A stretch of 64,000 bases of DNA from Enterococcus mediterraneensis (GTDB lineage Bacteria; Bacillota; Bacilli; Lactobacillales; Enterococcaceae): the NCBI RefSeq assembly GCF_900604485.1, contig NZ_UWOP01000001.1, forward strand, positions 915,501 through 979,500, read 5' to 3'. Position numbers and translations under genes: made by a program. Shown here piece after piece: positions 1 to 7,704 of the stretch (positions are counted from its first letter, which is position 1; each line of letters opens with the position of its first letter). Below the pieces are notes generated by a model. That model was not told the DNA's origin, did no database searches, and worked only from the letters and a program-made list of their open reading frames with translations.

Positions 1-571
1 TGACAGTTGCAGTCGGCGGTTCAACAAAGTCGCCGCTTTCCAGATCGATTTCTCCTTGCAGATCGATATAACCTCTCCCTTGCGAAGTAGATTGAACGAT
101 TCGTGTATTTCCCACTAACCCATTAGTATAGGCATGGTTATGTCCGGCAAAGTAAGCGTCGACACTATTTTCTGGATAAATATCATTGACTTTTTCCATA
201 ATCATTGCAGATTCACCACTCACACTGTCCGTTCCCGACTGTTCTGAAGATGTGTGCGCTAATACCACGATTGCTTCCACGTTTTGTCTTTTCAGTTCTT
301 GAGAATAGGCAGCGATAGTTTCCGCAGGATCAAGAAAAGTATAATCGATATGATGTTCCCGCAAAACCAGACTAGGAACTTCTGTCGTAACGATACCAAT
401 AAAGCCGACCTTTACCTCTTTTTCACCAATATTCATTGATCTAACCGTATAAGGTTGCCAGTTGTAAGGAATGTTCCCTTCGTTATCAACGACGTTCGCG
501 ATAACAAGATCGAAATTGCCTTTCAAGTCATCTGGGGAATGTCTCTCGTTATACTCATAGACAATGTCGTA
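1..571 (-). pseudogene. 5'-nucleotidase/metallophosphoesterase, C-terminal side, cut off by prophage
   Basis: Reading the minus strand from the prophage junction gives an open frame through the window edge. It begins YDIVYEYNERHSPDD and includes the metallophosphoesterase motifs DLVIANV, VLAHTSSE and FAGHNHAYTNG, typical of secreted bacterial 5'-nucleotidase/2',3'-cyclic phosphodiesterase proteins. The matching N-terminal part lies at 38504-39178 and ends ...KFYDIVYD, so the two pieces join exactly at the attachment core. This half has no start codon or ribosome site of its own on the prophage side and is probably not translated during lysogeny. The 3' end is outside the window. Confidence 0.93.
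549..571. other. Left prophage attachment site (att core)
   Basis: Positions 555-571 (TCATAGACAATGTCGTA) repeat at 38514-38530 with one mismatch. Extending to 549-571 versus 38508-38530 gives 20 of 23 identical bases. The core lies in the codons for YDIVY of the interrupted 5'-nucleotidase, and the tyrosine integrase gene ends about 150 bp from the other copy. The exact crossover within the core cannot be fixed from one lysogen. Confidence 0.88.
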
Positions 572-682
572 TTAAATTGTTCAGTCAGATGTCTGTCAAG
601 TATATTCCCTTATTTATCAATGGTAAATCGTGTTTTTTCGAGTTTTAATAATTCTGTGGGGTATCTTTGATTGTTCAAAGTT

Positions 683-702
683 TGCCCCTTTTTTGTCCCT
701 TT
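683..702 (+). repeat. Putative integrase arm-type site, left copy
   Basis: TGCCCCTTTTTTGTCCCTTT here matches TGCCCCTTTTTTGCCCCTTT at 38370-38389 with one difference and in the same orientation. The copies lie about 112 bp and about 124 bp inside the two cores, so in the circular phage they would flank the core as direct repeats. That is the arrangement expected for arm sites bound by the N-terminal domain of Tn916/phage-type integrases. Function is inferred. Confidence 0.5.
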
Positions 703-707
703 AATTA

Positions 708-893
708 TCATAATACCGTTGGATCATACCGATACGTCACGTGACCACCTAAATGAGCCTCGCCTACTACATACTTCCGATCTTCTCTTTTAATCCATGC
801 ATCTCGAAAGAGCATCACTAAATCGTGTTCGACTTCTATTTTATCTATCTTTCCGTCTACTAGGTCTTGAATTAATTGTTCGTATTGGTTCAT
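708..893 (-). CDS. Small hypothetical phage protein (61 aa)
   Basis: A short, charged, soluble protein beginning MNQYEQLIQDLVDGKIDKIEVE. The ATG at 893 was chosen because GGAGGA lies 9 bases upstream; a GTG three codons earlier is too close to that site. It is the last minus-strand gene before the left attachment site and is divergent from the LexA-controlled operon at 992. I do not recognise a family. The middle, with 'VEHDLVMLFRDAWIKRED', suggests a small helical protein. Function unknown. Confidence 0.6.
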   Translation of the reverse strand: MNQYEQLIQDLVDGKIDKIEVEHDLVMLFRDAWIKREDRKYVVGEAHLGGHVTYRYDPTVL

Positions 894-944
894 CGTCTTC
901 ACTCCTCCACAAAATTATATCACTAAATTTAAACTTTTGTTCGC

Positions 945-991
945 TTTTGAATACGAACGCTTGTTTGTATAATTTTATTGAGGTGATAATC
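945..991 (+). promoter_or_regulatory. SOS promoter with LexA/DinR box
   Basis: CGAACGCTTGTTTG at 954-967 fits the Gram-positive LexA (DinR) operator CGAAC-N4-GTTYG and abuts a perfect -10 TATAAT at 968-973. A ribosome site GAGGTGAT follows before the ATG at 992. LexA bound here would cover the promoter, so the two following genes should be induced by DNA damage, possibly together with the prophage. Confidence 0.75.
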
Positions 992-1303
992 ATGAAATTC
1001 AAAGAATTCCAGCTTTTATTAGAAGAAAAATTATCAAGTTACGAATTATTTATAACCAAAGCGACTGAGTATCAAAATGAGAAAAACAAGAACAGACCTC
1101 CGAAGAAACGATGGGATGAAGCCAAAGTTGAACGTGCCGTCGAAGGCATGTGGAATCAGTTAGCCGAGAATGTCTATAACAAAGTAAAACCTGACGCTCC
1201 CGTTTATGCTGCTAATATCGAAGAAGCTTGGGACAAATATATGGAAGAAAAAGAAATGTATGAATCGCTGAACGATACGATAGATGAACTGGAGTTTGAT
1301 TAG
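992..1303 (+). CDS. SOS-regulated small protein, possibly DUF5960-like (103 aa)
   Basis: Acidic, Lys/Glu-rich soluble protein (MKFKEFQLLLEEKLSSYELF...). The ATG at 992 is placed by GAGGTGAT 4-11 bases upstream; the longer open frame upstream has no ribosome site and crosses the LexA box. It is the first gene of a two-gene operon with a YolD-like protein, and the next ATG begins one base after this stop codon. Small proteins in this position accompany YolD and Y-family polymerase genes in streptococci and enterococci (the DUF5960 assignment is tentative, from memory). No catalytic motif is visible. Confidence 0.7.
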   Translation: MKFKEFQLLLEEKLSSYELFITKATEYQNEKNKNRPPKKRWDEAKVERAVEGMWNQLAENVYNKVKPDAPVYAANIEEAWDKYMEEKEMYESLNDTIDELEFD

Positions 1304-1304
1304 T

Positions 1305-1664
1305 ATGAATCAAGACGAGTATCAAGACAGAGGAATTTTAAAATGGGACAGCGGCTTTTTCCTGTCGGATCACACCGCAGCATTAAAGAAGGAAAAATCA
1401 GATCGTGAAGTCGTGTGGCCGGCGAAAGAGATCATGGATAAGGAAGAGATCGATCGCGTATTATATGAAGCAAAACTGAAAAACAAGTCGGTGGCGATAC
1501 AAAAAGAAGAAGTTGACGAGGAGGGTCTCTACTCCCCTGATGTTATCGGAAAGATTCAAGGTTTTGATGAGTTGGGGATTTATGTTAACGGTCAAAAAGT
1601 GGATTATGATGAGATTCGGAACGTGGAGTTTCATGAGCAGAAGAAATGGTCTGCATTGAATTAA
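1305..1664 (+). CDS. YolD-like family protein (119 aa)
   Basis: The sequence DRGILKWDSGFFLSDHTAAL near residues 7-26, followed by KEEIDRVLYEAKLKNKSVAI and a C-terminal IQGFDELGIYVNG...YDEIRNVE, has the usual layout of the YolD-like family (Pfam PF08863). That family is normally encoded next to UvrX/UmuC-type translesion polymerases and is thought to support SOS mutagenesis. The start at 1305 lies one base after the stop of the preceding gene, indicating translational coupling. No Y-family polymerase gene is present in the prophage, which is the odd feature. A terminator follows at 1718. Confidence 0.82.
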   Translation: MNQDEYQDRGILKWDSGFFLSDHTAALKKEKSDREVVWPAKEIMDKEEIDRVLYEAKLKNKSVAIQKEEVDEEGLYSPDVIGKIQGFDELGIYVNGQKVDYDEIRNVEFHEQKKWSALN

Positions 1665-1717
1665 AAAAAATACTGATTGATTTGCGCACCAAGGATTTAT
1701 TTTCGAGAGCAAATATT

Positions 1718-1746
1718 AGCCTGCCGATTGGTGGGCTTATTTTTTT
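1718..1746 (+). terminator. Rho-independent terminator of the SOS operon
   Basis: An 8-bp stem AGCCTGCC / GGTGGGCT (two G-U pairs) with a GATT loop at 1718-1737, followed by TTATTTTTTTATTTT. It lies 54 bases after the YolD-like gene. Confidence 0.75.
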
Positions 1747-1778
1747 ATTTTATATTCAAAATAATAAAGTCTTTTTTA

Positions 1779-1806
1779 TTGTTTATATATAGATTTGTGG
1801 TATAGT
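1779..1806 (+). promoter_or_regulatory. Strong promoter for a very short transcript
   Basis: TTGTTT at 1779-1784, a 16-bp spacer, and TATAGT at 1801-1806 with an extended TGG just before it. The next terminator on this strand is at 1891-1923, so the transcript would be only about 110 nt. Confidence 0.55.
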
Positions 1807-1852
1807 TTTAAAAAATAGCTTATTTTTAAAAACTAAAGGGGTATTTCATTAT

Positions 1853-1888
1853 ATGAAATATCAAAAACTGAGAATTTTATCTTATTAA
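1853..1888 (+). CDS. Possible 11-residue peptide ORF (MKYQKLRILSY)
   Basis: An ATG preceded by AAAGGGG (11-base spacing) inside the short transcription unit that starts near 1813 and ends at the terminator at 1891-1923. The peptide MKYQKLRILSY is basic and hydrophobic. It could be a leader, a signalling peptide or chance; alternatively the unit encodes a small RNA. No homolog is known to me. Confidence 0.25.
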   Translation: MKYQKLRILSY

Positions 1889-1890
1889 AA

Positions 1891-1923
1891 TAACCCTCCT
1901 ACTCAACGAGTAAGAGGGTTTTT
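1891..1923. terminator. Bidirectional terminator after the endolysin gene
   Basis: The stem AACCCTCCTACT / AGTAAGAGGGTT with a CAACG loop is flanked by T-runs on both strands. It ends the minus-strand late operon three bases after the endolysin stop and also the short plus-strand unit. Confidence 0.85.
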
Positions 1924-1925
1924 GA

Positions 1926-2891
1926 TTACAGCTTATTTTTATTTAGTCTGCGTTGTAACTCTTTGACGCAATCTGAAACTGGACTGATAAAGCCGTCAGC
2001 CGTTGTTCCCATGCGTTTTTGGAGGGCGATAATAGTTGCCTTACCACATAAGCCATCAGCTTCTACTTTTAGCCATTTTTGCAAGGCTACAACCACATTT
2101 GATCCAATCAACGTCTTATCAAACTGAGCCGCATAGATATTTTGATTGTATTTTTGTTTGTATTGGTGACTGATAATGCCATCCTTTCCGGCGGTATTGA
2201 AGTATTCTTGCAAACGCCGTGCAGTCGCATTGCCAAATTGTCCGTCCACTTTGAGTTGGATGACAGCAGGTTTAGCAGGAGTTGGTTTAGGCTTTGCTAC
2301 TGGTTTGGCAGCTGCCGGTTTACTAGCCGTTCCACTAATCTTTTCTCCTGTAATTGCTTCGATCAAATCTTTTGCCACAGCATCTATATTTTTGACTAAT
2401 TTATCTACATCGTTTTTATTTGTGATAAATCCTAGTTCCACCAAACGATAACTGATCCCACGCTTAGCAAACACATTTAGATTTAGCAGGTCAGATCGTT
2501 TGTTAATGCCTTTCGTATTTTTAACACTCCCCCACCAGCCGACATATTTACCGATGACCGCTGCAATTGCTACATCGTATTTATCTGGACTAAAACTGCT
2601 GGAAATAATGACGTGTCCACCTGTGGCACTAGAAGACGCAGCATCCAAATGCAACTCAGTCACGCTTGCTGTTTTGGTTGATACGGAGTAGGCACCTTTA
2701 CCAGTTTGTGTCTGTTGGTACATGTCCAGTGATTTATCATAAAATTTGACCTTGTTTTTCTTGAGTTGTTTCGCATATTTTTCTAAATGCGGACCCAAGA
2801 TATTACGGGTAAATGTCGCTTCTTGATAGCCGTTTCCGCCCGCACCAGGATCACCTTGTCCGTGGCCGTAAACGATTAAATGTTCTGCCAT
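1926..2891 (-). CDS. Endolysin, N-acetylmuramoyl-L-alanine amidase (Amidase_3)
   Basis: Peptidoglycan amidase that lyses the host at the end of infection. Residues 1-180 form an Amidase_3 domain with the zinc-ligand motifs GHGQGDPGA (residue 9 onward), a TELHLDAA motif near 78 and the catalytic-type glutamate in VELGFITN near 152. A Pro/Ala/Lys-rich linker (about 187-212) leads to a C-terminal wall-binding region that contains two similar peptidoglycan-binding-like segments. There is no signal peptide, so export depends on the holin gene just upstream. Start supported by AGGAGG 9 bases before ATG. Last gene of the late operon. Confidence 0.93.
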   Translation of the reverse strand: MAEHLIVYGHGQGDPGAGGNGYQEATFTRNILGPHLEKYAKQLKKNKVKFYDKSLDMYQQTQTGKGAYSVSTKTASVTELHLDAASSSATGGHVIISSSFSPDKYDVAIAAVIGKYVGWWGSVKNTKGINKRSDLLNLNVFAKRGISYRLVELGFITNKNDVDKLVKNIDAVAKDLIEAITGEKISGTASKPAAAKPVAKPKPTPAKPAVIQLKVDGQFGNATARRLQEYFNTAGKDGIISHQYKQKYNQNIYAAQFDKTLIGSNVVVALQKWLKVEADGLCGKATIIALQKRMGTTADGFISPVSDCVKELQRRLNKNKL

Positions 2892-2904
2892 GATCTATGT
2901 CCTC

Positions 2905-3201
2905 CTATTGGATATTATTTTCTTGATCATCTTTATCTACTGTTTCAGGACCTTTAGCCAACTCGAACACCCCAACTGATGCCAGTCCGGCAATTAACCC
3001 AGACCACAGATAGGCAATCACTTCGTTAGGCGCAAAGCTGACACCCCACAGACCACCGATGACGATTCCGCAGAATACACCTAAAACTGGCAACAGCTTG
3101 CCTTCTGCAATGGTATATTTTTTCATGATCTGCACGATCCCAGATACGACTGGTGCTAAGACTGTTGCAACTGCTAGTAATTTCAACATTTGATCATTCA
3201 T
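2905..3201 (-). CDS. Phage holin, A118 Hol118-like (98 aa)
   Basis: Small membrane protein with an N-terminal hydrophobic helix (LLAVATVLAPVVSGIVQI), a second (LPVLGVFCGIVIGGLWGV) and a third (AYLWSGLIAGLASVGVFELA), then a charged tail (KGPETVDKDDQENNIQ). This three-segment layout and size match the Listeria A118 holin family. It forms membrane lesions that release the endolysin encoded 13 bases downstream. GGAGGAGG 8 bases before ATG. Confidence 0.9.
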   Translation of the reverse strand: MNDQMLKLLAVATVLAPVVSGIVQIMKKYTIAEGKLLPVLGVFCGIVIGGLWGVSFAPNEVIAYLWSGLIAGLASVGVFELAKGPETVDKDDQENNIQ

Positions 3202-3216
3202 TTGTGTTCCTCCTCC

Positions 3217-3462
3217 TCATTTAAATAAATAGTTCATAATGACATAGCCGATCACAGTGGCCAGTAAACCCATTAACCAATTTCGATTAGCTTTCTGCGC
3301 TTCCTTCAGCTCTTTAATGTCCTCTTTGTTAGTAACGGACATTGCATGAGCTTCATTTGCTTTTTTTGACACTTCATCTAATCCTTTGGTGTTGCTCTCG
3401 ATTGCAGTTAGCCGCTGGAGAACTTCTCGCCATAATTCTTCCTCACCACTCCCATTTGCCAT
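3217..3462 (-). CDS. XhlA-type lysis accessory protein (81 aa)
   Basis: An N-terminal heptad-rich soluble region (LWREVLQRLTAIESN...) is followed by one C-terminal membrane helix (WLMGLLATVIGYVIMNYLFK). This is the layout of the haemolysin XhlA family, which acts with holins at the membrane in Bacillus and related phages. It is the first gene of the three-gene lysis cassette and is separated from the tail genes by a hairpin at 3493-3514. Confidence 0.85.
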   Translation of the reverse strand: MANGSGEEELWREVLQRLTAIESNTKGLDEVSKKANEAHAMSVTNKEDIKELKEAQKANRNWLMGLLATVIGYVIMNYLFK

Positions 3463-3492
3463 TGCCTCTCCACCTTTATCTTAAAAAATAAA

Positions 3493-3514
3493 GAAGCCTA
3501 GAAAACTAGGCTTC
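3493..3514 (-). terminator. Hairpin between tail and lysis genes
   Basis: A perfect 9-bp stem GAAGCCTAG / CTAGGCTTC with a 4-base loop, followed on the minus strand by TTTATTTTTT. It would partly terminate late transcription before the lysis cassette. Confidence 0.75.
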
Positions 3515-3569
3515 CTCTCCGATGATTTCGTTTCGCTTCGCCTACTTCCTAGCAAGTTAAAAGAGCAGA

Positions 3570-3800
3570 CTAAGCGTCTGCACCTATTAACCAGTTATTG
3601 ATGATGCTACGCGCTAAGGCGTCAGCGTCTTTCCGACTGACTTCATCGATCACTTGCCCTTCTGAGAGATGTTCCGGCAAGATCTCGACTTTGGCAGTTA
3701 AGTTATTGTTCATGTCAAACGTGCTGTATTCGACGATGATGCTTTTTGCTACACCTTCACCGTCTAATTGATAAGTGATTTTGCTCATTGGAATTTTCAT
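3570..3800 (-). CDS. Hypothetical tail-region protein (76 aa)
   Basis: A small soluble protein (MKIPMSKITYQLDGEGVAKSI...) encoded between the DUF1617 protein and the lysis cassette. The second half, VSRKDADALARSIINNWL, is helical. Similar-sized proteins occupy this slot in enterococcal and listerial siphophages, but no function is known. Good ribosome site AGGAGG 8 bases upstream. Confidence 0.7.
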   Translation of the reverse strand: MKIPMSKITYQLDGEGVAKSIIVEYSTFDMNNNLTAKVEILPEHLSEGQVIDEVSRKDADALARSIINNWLIGADA

Positions 3801-3812
3801 ATTCTCTTCCTC

Positions 3813-4238
3813 CTATTTTCCTTCTTCGATCGCTTCAAGCAACGTGTAGATGCCTTCGCCTGTTTTGCCGTCCAGTTGACCTTCGTAGCTGTCTAAAAAA
3901 TCAACAATGTCTTTAATCCGATTGGAATATTCGCCATAAACGATCGTCACAGTTTCTTTTTGCAGCTCTTTCAGTTCTTCATCCGCCTCTTTCGTATCTT
4001 CCGGCATTTTATATTTTTTCCCGTTTTGACCAGGCAAAAAGTTCCCTTCCGCGTCTTTCAGCGCGTATTTTTGTAAGATTTTATCCAAATCATCTTGGTA
4101 TTCATCCACTTTTTTCTTGATCAAAGTCAAGAGTTTGAATTTCCCACGATTGATTTTGGAATTAACGACCGGTATGTCGTATACCGCGTTGTAGACCATC
4201 GATAATTCTGCATTTTTCAAATCAAATTGTTGTTTCAT
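3813..4238 (-). CDS. DUF1617 family phage protein (141 aa)
   Basis: Helical, charged protein starting MKQQFDLKNAELSMVYNAVY, with the central insert KDAEGNFLPGQNGKKYKMPEDT and the C-terminal 'LDSYEGQLDGKTGEGIYTLL' that I associate with DUF1617 (PF07761). The family is encoded just after the tail fibre in many Gram-positive siphophages; its role is unknown, possibly baseplate-associated. AGGAGG precedes the ATG by 5 bases. Confidence 0.78.
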   Translation of the reverse strand: MKQQFDLKNAELSMVYNAVYDIPVVNSKINRGKFKLLTLIKKKVDEYQDDLDKILQKYALKDAEGNFLPGQNGKKYKMPEDTKEADEELKELQKETVTIVYGEYSNRIKDIVDFLDSYEGQLDGKTGEGIYTLLEAIEEGK

Positions 4239-4247
4239 AGTTTCCTC

Positions 4248-7200
4248 CTAAGATGTCATGTCTATAGCGTAAGTGTAATTTGTTGGTTTTCCTGAATAGG
4301 TTGATACATTTGGTGTTCCAGAAAATCCGTAAGCAGCTTTTTTCGTCTGGTTATTGTAAGCCGCCCATTGTTCTACGGTTACGCTTGTGGATGTGATCAT
4401 TAATAAATCAATATATTCCAACTGTCCGTCTACAGAATGATAAGTTTGACTGACCATAAAGAAGCCTTTTGGCGTCATTTTTCCTTTCGAAACCGTATCA
4501 CCAAACGAACTATTCGGCGTATGGAAGCTCATCGATGGAAATTTGAACAACGGGGAAATAATTTCTCCACCATTGATCACTGCCGCATTGATGTTCACGG
4601 AGTTCAACGTTCCAGCTGTCACCGTCCCGAGATTCGCCACGATTGCCGACAAAGATGTCACGTTGATTTTATCCGCAGTAATTGTTTTTGATCCAATGCG
4701 ATTCGCATTCAATGTTCCGGTAGTGATGTTGCTTGCGTTCATGTTCGTCACATTGACGATCGACGCATTCAGCGTCCCCGTGTTGATCTTATCCGCCGAC
4801 AGATTGACGATCGACGCAGAAGGGATGAACGCTTGTCCGCTGAATTGGACAGTAGCAGCATCGAGGTAGAGCTTGCCGGTTTGGATCAGCGTTTGGCCAG
4901 CCTGGATATTGATTTGACTGAGTAGTTCGCCTTTTTGGACGCGTAGATTGATATCGGTTGCCAATTGTGTAATTTGGGATTGCGTAGCGGCTGAAACTTG
5001 CAACCTGTATCCTTTTGTCAGCTTGTTGGACTCATCGATAAACTTAATAAAATAACAGTTTGATGGAGTGGTGAAAGTTGTAATCCTTTCAGCTCCAGCC
5101 GAGTTTGTAACGGCTCCAATGTAAGCTTTGCTCGATGCATATCCTCGGAAACCGATATTCTTAACTTTTTCAGGTCGAGAAAAGGTGTATTGCGTGTTTG
5201 GTTGCACAGGCACAAAGTCATCAACTATTGTTCTTGATCCAGCGGTAACTTCCCCGGTCGTCAGATTCACGTCCTTGTTGTTCGAGAAAGTAAACCCAGT
5301 TAAGAGATTATTAGCTGAGTTAACGCCTTCGAGGTCAGTAACTGTCGATTGTATCTGATTGGCAAGCTGTGTTTGCTGTGACGTTAGCCCGCTGATTTGA
5401 TTTGTAACGGTCGCTTGAAATCCGTTGACGGTTTGTTCGAGGCTTGAAAATTTGGCAACTGTTACTAGCTCTTCGGGTGGCAACGCCCAACTAGCTTCTG
5501 ATTTTCCCGATTTCAACATAGCGGAATTTCCTGTCAATGTGACAGTTGCATTGTCTAGGCTGTAAACCCTCATTCTTATTTGATTTACAGCATCAGGAAA
5601 TTTAGTGACTTTGAATGTGTACGTAAAATGCTGAACAGAAGTAGTTATCGTTTTGGTCGAAGCACTAACGGACTCAGCACCAATCCTGTTTTGCCCCGTA
5701 TCATCATTCAAATATATCAAAACATCCGCTTGAACCGATCCTTTCATATTGAAAGAAAAAGTGTAGTAATCGCCAACTTTTAACGGTCGGATTAAATCAA
5801 AGTCCCAATTTCTAACGGTAGATTTGTCAGCATTCGAGGTGCCTTTCAAGAAGTTAGATCCATCAGTATTTATCCCATCGACCGTATTCTGCACCTGCGC
5901 CACAGTCGTCCCGATTTTTCCAGCCTCAATCTGCAACTGCGCCAAATCCGTAGTCAGTCCATCCGTTTTGCTGACTAAGCCTGTAATCTGTCCTGCCTGA
6001 ACAGACAATTCGCTTTGCAAACTCTCGACAGTCCCCTTGATGGTGTTGACCGTAGAGGAATCAGCCTTTAATGCAATCGCATTCGCATTTGCGGTGATTG
6101 ACGTGCCTTGAGAGCTGACAGTGCCAGCTAGCTTGTCAAAATCTGTCTGATCAACTTTAACAGCTAACTGATTATTAACCTCATCAACCACTGTCGAGAT
6201 ACTCGTGATTGTTCCTTGCATGTCGTCAACAGTATTTAACAGCTCAGTTGTATCGTTCAAGGCTTGTTGTGCTTGATTAACAGCATTGACGCTGTTTTGA
6301 ATAGCTTCTTGCGCTCTTTCAGATGCGGAAGAAGCTTGACTGATTGCATTTAGAGCTTGATCAACAGCATTTTGCGCAGCGTCCTTAGCAAATCCAGCAT
6401 CAGCCGCGGCTTGATTAGCCTGATTGACCGCATTATTGGCATCTTGTTTAGCGTCCTCAATGCCTTTTTCTGCTTCGATGATTTGGTCTTTGATTTGATC
6501 CGGATTGATAAATGGTACCCATTCATAGCCGTTCCAATATTTCATGATCGTTTGTTCGCCAATCTCGTGATACCAAATATCACCAATGCTGGTGGCTTCC
6601 GGTTCATCGGGACCGGTGAAAACTTTATTTTTCCCATTAGCCGCGATCAAAGCAGAATTGGCGTTATTGACCGCATTTTCCAAATCAGCTTGCACTTGAT
6701 CTTTGAAGTCATTCTCGGCACTGGATACCTTGCTAACCAAATTCGCTGATCCACAGGATACATCATGTTTGATGATATTTTCTTCGGTATCAAATTCCGT
6801 AACATACGACATAATGCGGATTTTTTGGCGAAAGCCCAAGTCATCATTGATTGCCATGATGTAGTCACCTTCGTGTGGCTGTTCGTAGCTGTAGCCGGCT
6901 TTGGTCAGGTCTTCCATGTCGATCTCTGCGGATATACCATAGGATTCTTCAACGTCTTTTTGCAGACGCGTTCTCAAGTTATCCTCGACTTTATAGTGTT
7001 CATCAATGACCGGTTCGCCTTCGAGTTTGCCGTAGATTTCAGCAAGCGGGCTGAGGTACTCAACTGTCAAGCGTCCTTTGGAGTGATCTCCCTCATCAAA
7101 ATAAGCTCCATATCCGCGTTTGTACGTGATAAAGGAGCCTGCATCTTTTTCGATGTTTAGTTGATTGAGATTAAATCCCTTTTTGACGATTGTTGAAAGG

Positions 7201-7694
7201 TCTGTGCCGACTTCTTGCAAAATGCGGACGACCTTTCCGTTAACAGAAAATTCTAAGCCAGTGCTTGAAATGATGTCTTTGAAAAGCGTCAATCGGTTTT
7301 TCATGCCAAAGTTCTGCTTTTCAAACGCATTGACATCAACTTCTAGTCGGTAGTCATAGCCACTGCCAGAGAAGATAAAATCCAGATAGGCAGTCATCGT
7401 ATTGGAGCCGTTCAGCTCTCGATAAATGATGGACTTGCTAAAATCAAAGAAAAATTCGTGTACCGCGTCGAATTCGACAACGATGCGATCACCCTCATCG
7501 ATTGGATGAACGAAGGTCAGACAGTACATCTCTCCTTGAAATTGCAACCGCCAACCACGACCGATACCTTCTAAAATCTTTTCGTTGGTGTAGATTGTGC
7601 CTTCAAGTGATTTTTCACCATTGACACCTTTTTTTCGTTTGCATTCGACTAACGCGGAATGCTGTTTGCCATTTTCATCAATAAAATTGATCAT
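4248..7694 (-). CDS. Tail-associated/minor structural protein with fibre domain (1148 aa)
   Basis: Residues 1 to about 330 resemble the prophage tail endopeptidase/Tal N-terminal module (GEMYCLTFVHPIDEGDRI..., IVEFDAVHEFFFDF), which closes the baseplate below the Dit protein. A linker with a carbohydrate-binding-like DIWYHEIGEQTIMKYWNGYE follows, then a long Ala/Gln/Asn-rich coiled coil (about 410-500), a beta-rich sugar-binding region ('GSNFLKGTSNADKSTVRNWD'), and a repetitive beta-helix-like tail ending in short NxxxxxTGTLN repeats. This is likely the receptor-binding end of the virion. The ATG at 7694 follows AGGAGGGGG; an upstream in-frame TTG lies inside the Dit gene and was rejected. 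Confidence 0.88.
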   Translation of the reverse strand: MINFIDENGKQHSALVECKRKKGVNGEKSLEGTIYTNEKILEGIGRGWRLQFQGEMYCLTFVHPIDEGDRIVVEFDAVHEFFFDFSKSIIYRELNGSNTMTAYLDFIFSGSGYDYRLEVDVNAFEKQNFGMKNRLTLFKDIISSTGLEFSVNGKVVRILQEVGTDLSTIVKKGFNLNQLNIEKDAGSFITYKRGYGAYFDEGDHSKGRLTVEYLSPLAEIYGKLEGEPVIDEHYKVEDNLRTRLQKDVEESYGISAEIDMEDLTKAGYSYEQPHEGDYIMAINDDLGFRQKIRIMSYVTEFDTEENIIKHDVSCGSANLVSKVSSAENDFKDQVQADLENAVNNANSALIAANGKNKVFTGPDEPEATSIGDIWYHEIGEQTIMKYWNGYEWVPFINPDQIKDQIIEAEKGIEDAKQDANNAVNQANQAAADAGFAKDAAQNAVDQALNAISQASSASERAQEAIQNSVNAVNQAQQALNDTTELLNTVDDMQGTITSISTVVDEVNNQLAVKVDQTDFDKLAGTVSSQGTSITANANAIALKADSSTVNTIKGTVESLQSELSVQAGQITGLVSKTDGLTTDLAQLQIEAGKIGTTVAQVQNTVDGINTDGSNFLKGTSNADKSTVRNWDFDLIRPLKVGDYYTFSFNMKGSVQADVLIYLNDDTGQNRIGAESVSASTKTITTSVQHFTYTFKVTKFPDAVNQIRMRVYSLDNATVTLTGNSAMLKSGKSEASWALPPEELVTVAKFSSLEQTVNGFQATVTNQISGLTSQQTQLANQIQSTVTDLEGVNSANNLLTGFTFSNNKDVNLTTGEVTAGSRTIVDDFVPVQPNTQYTFSRPEKVKNIGFRGYASSKAYIGAVTNSAGAERITTFTTPSNCYFIKFIDESNKLTKGYRLQVSAATQSQITQLATDINLRVQKGELLSQINIQAGQTLIQTGKLYLDAATVQFSGQAFIPSASIVNLSADKINTGTLNASIVNVTNMNASNITTGTLNANRIGSKTITADKINVTSLSAIVANLGTVTAGTLNSVNINAAVINGGEIISPLFKFPSMSFHTPNSSFGDTVSKGKMTPKGFFMVSQTYHSVDGQLEYIDLLMITSTSVTVEQWAAYNNQTKKAAYGFSGTPNVSTYSGKPTNYTYAIDMTS

Positions 7695-7704
7695 TGTCCC
7701 CCTC

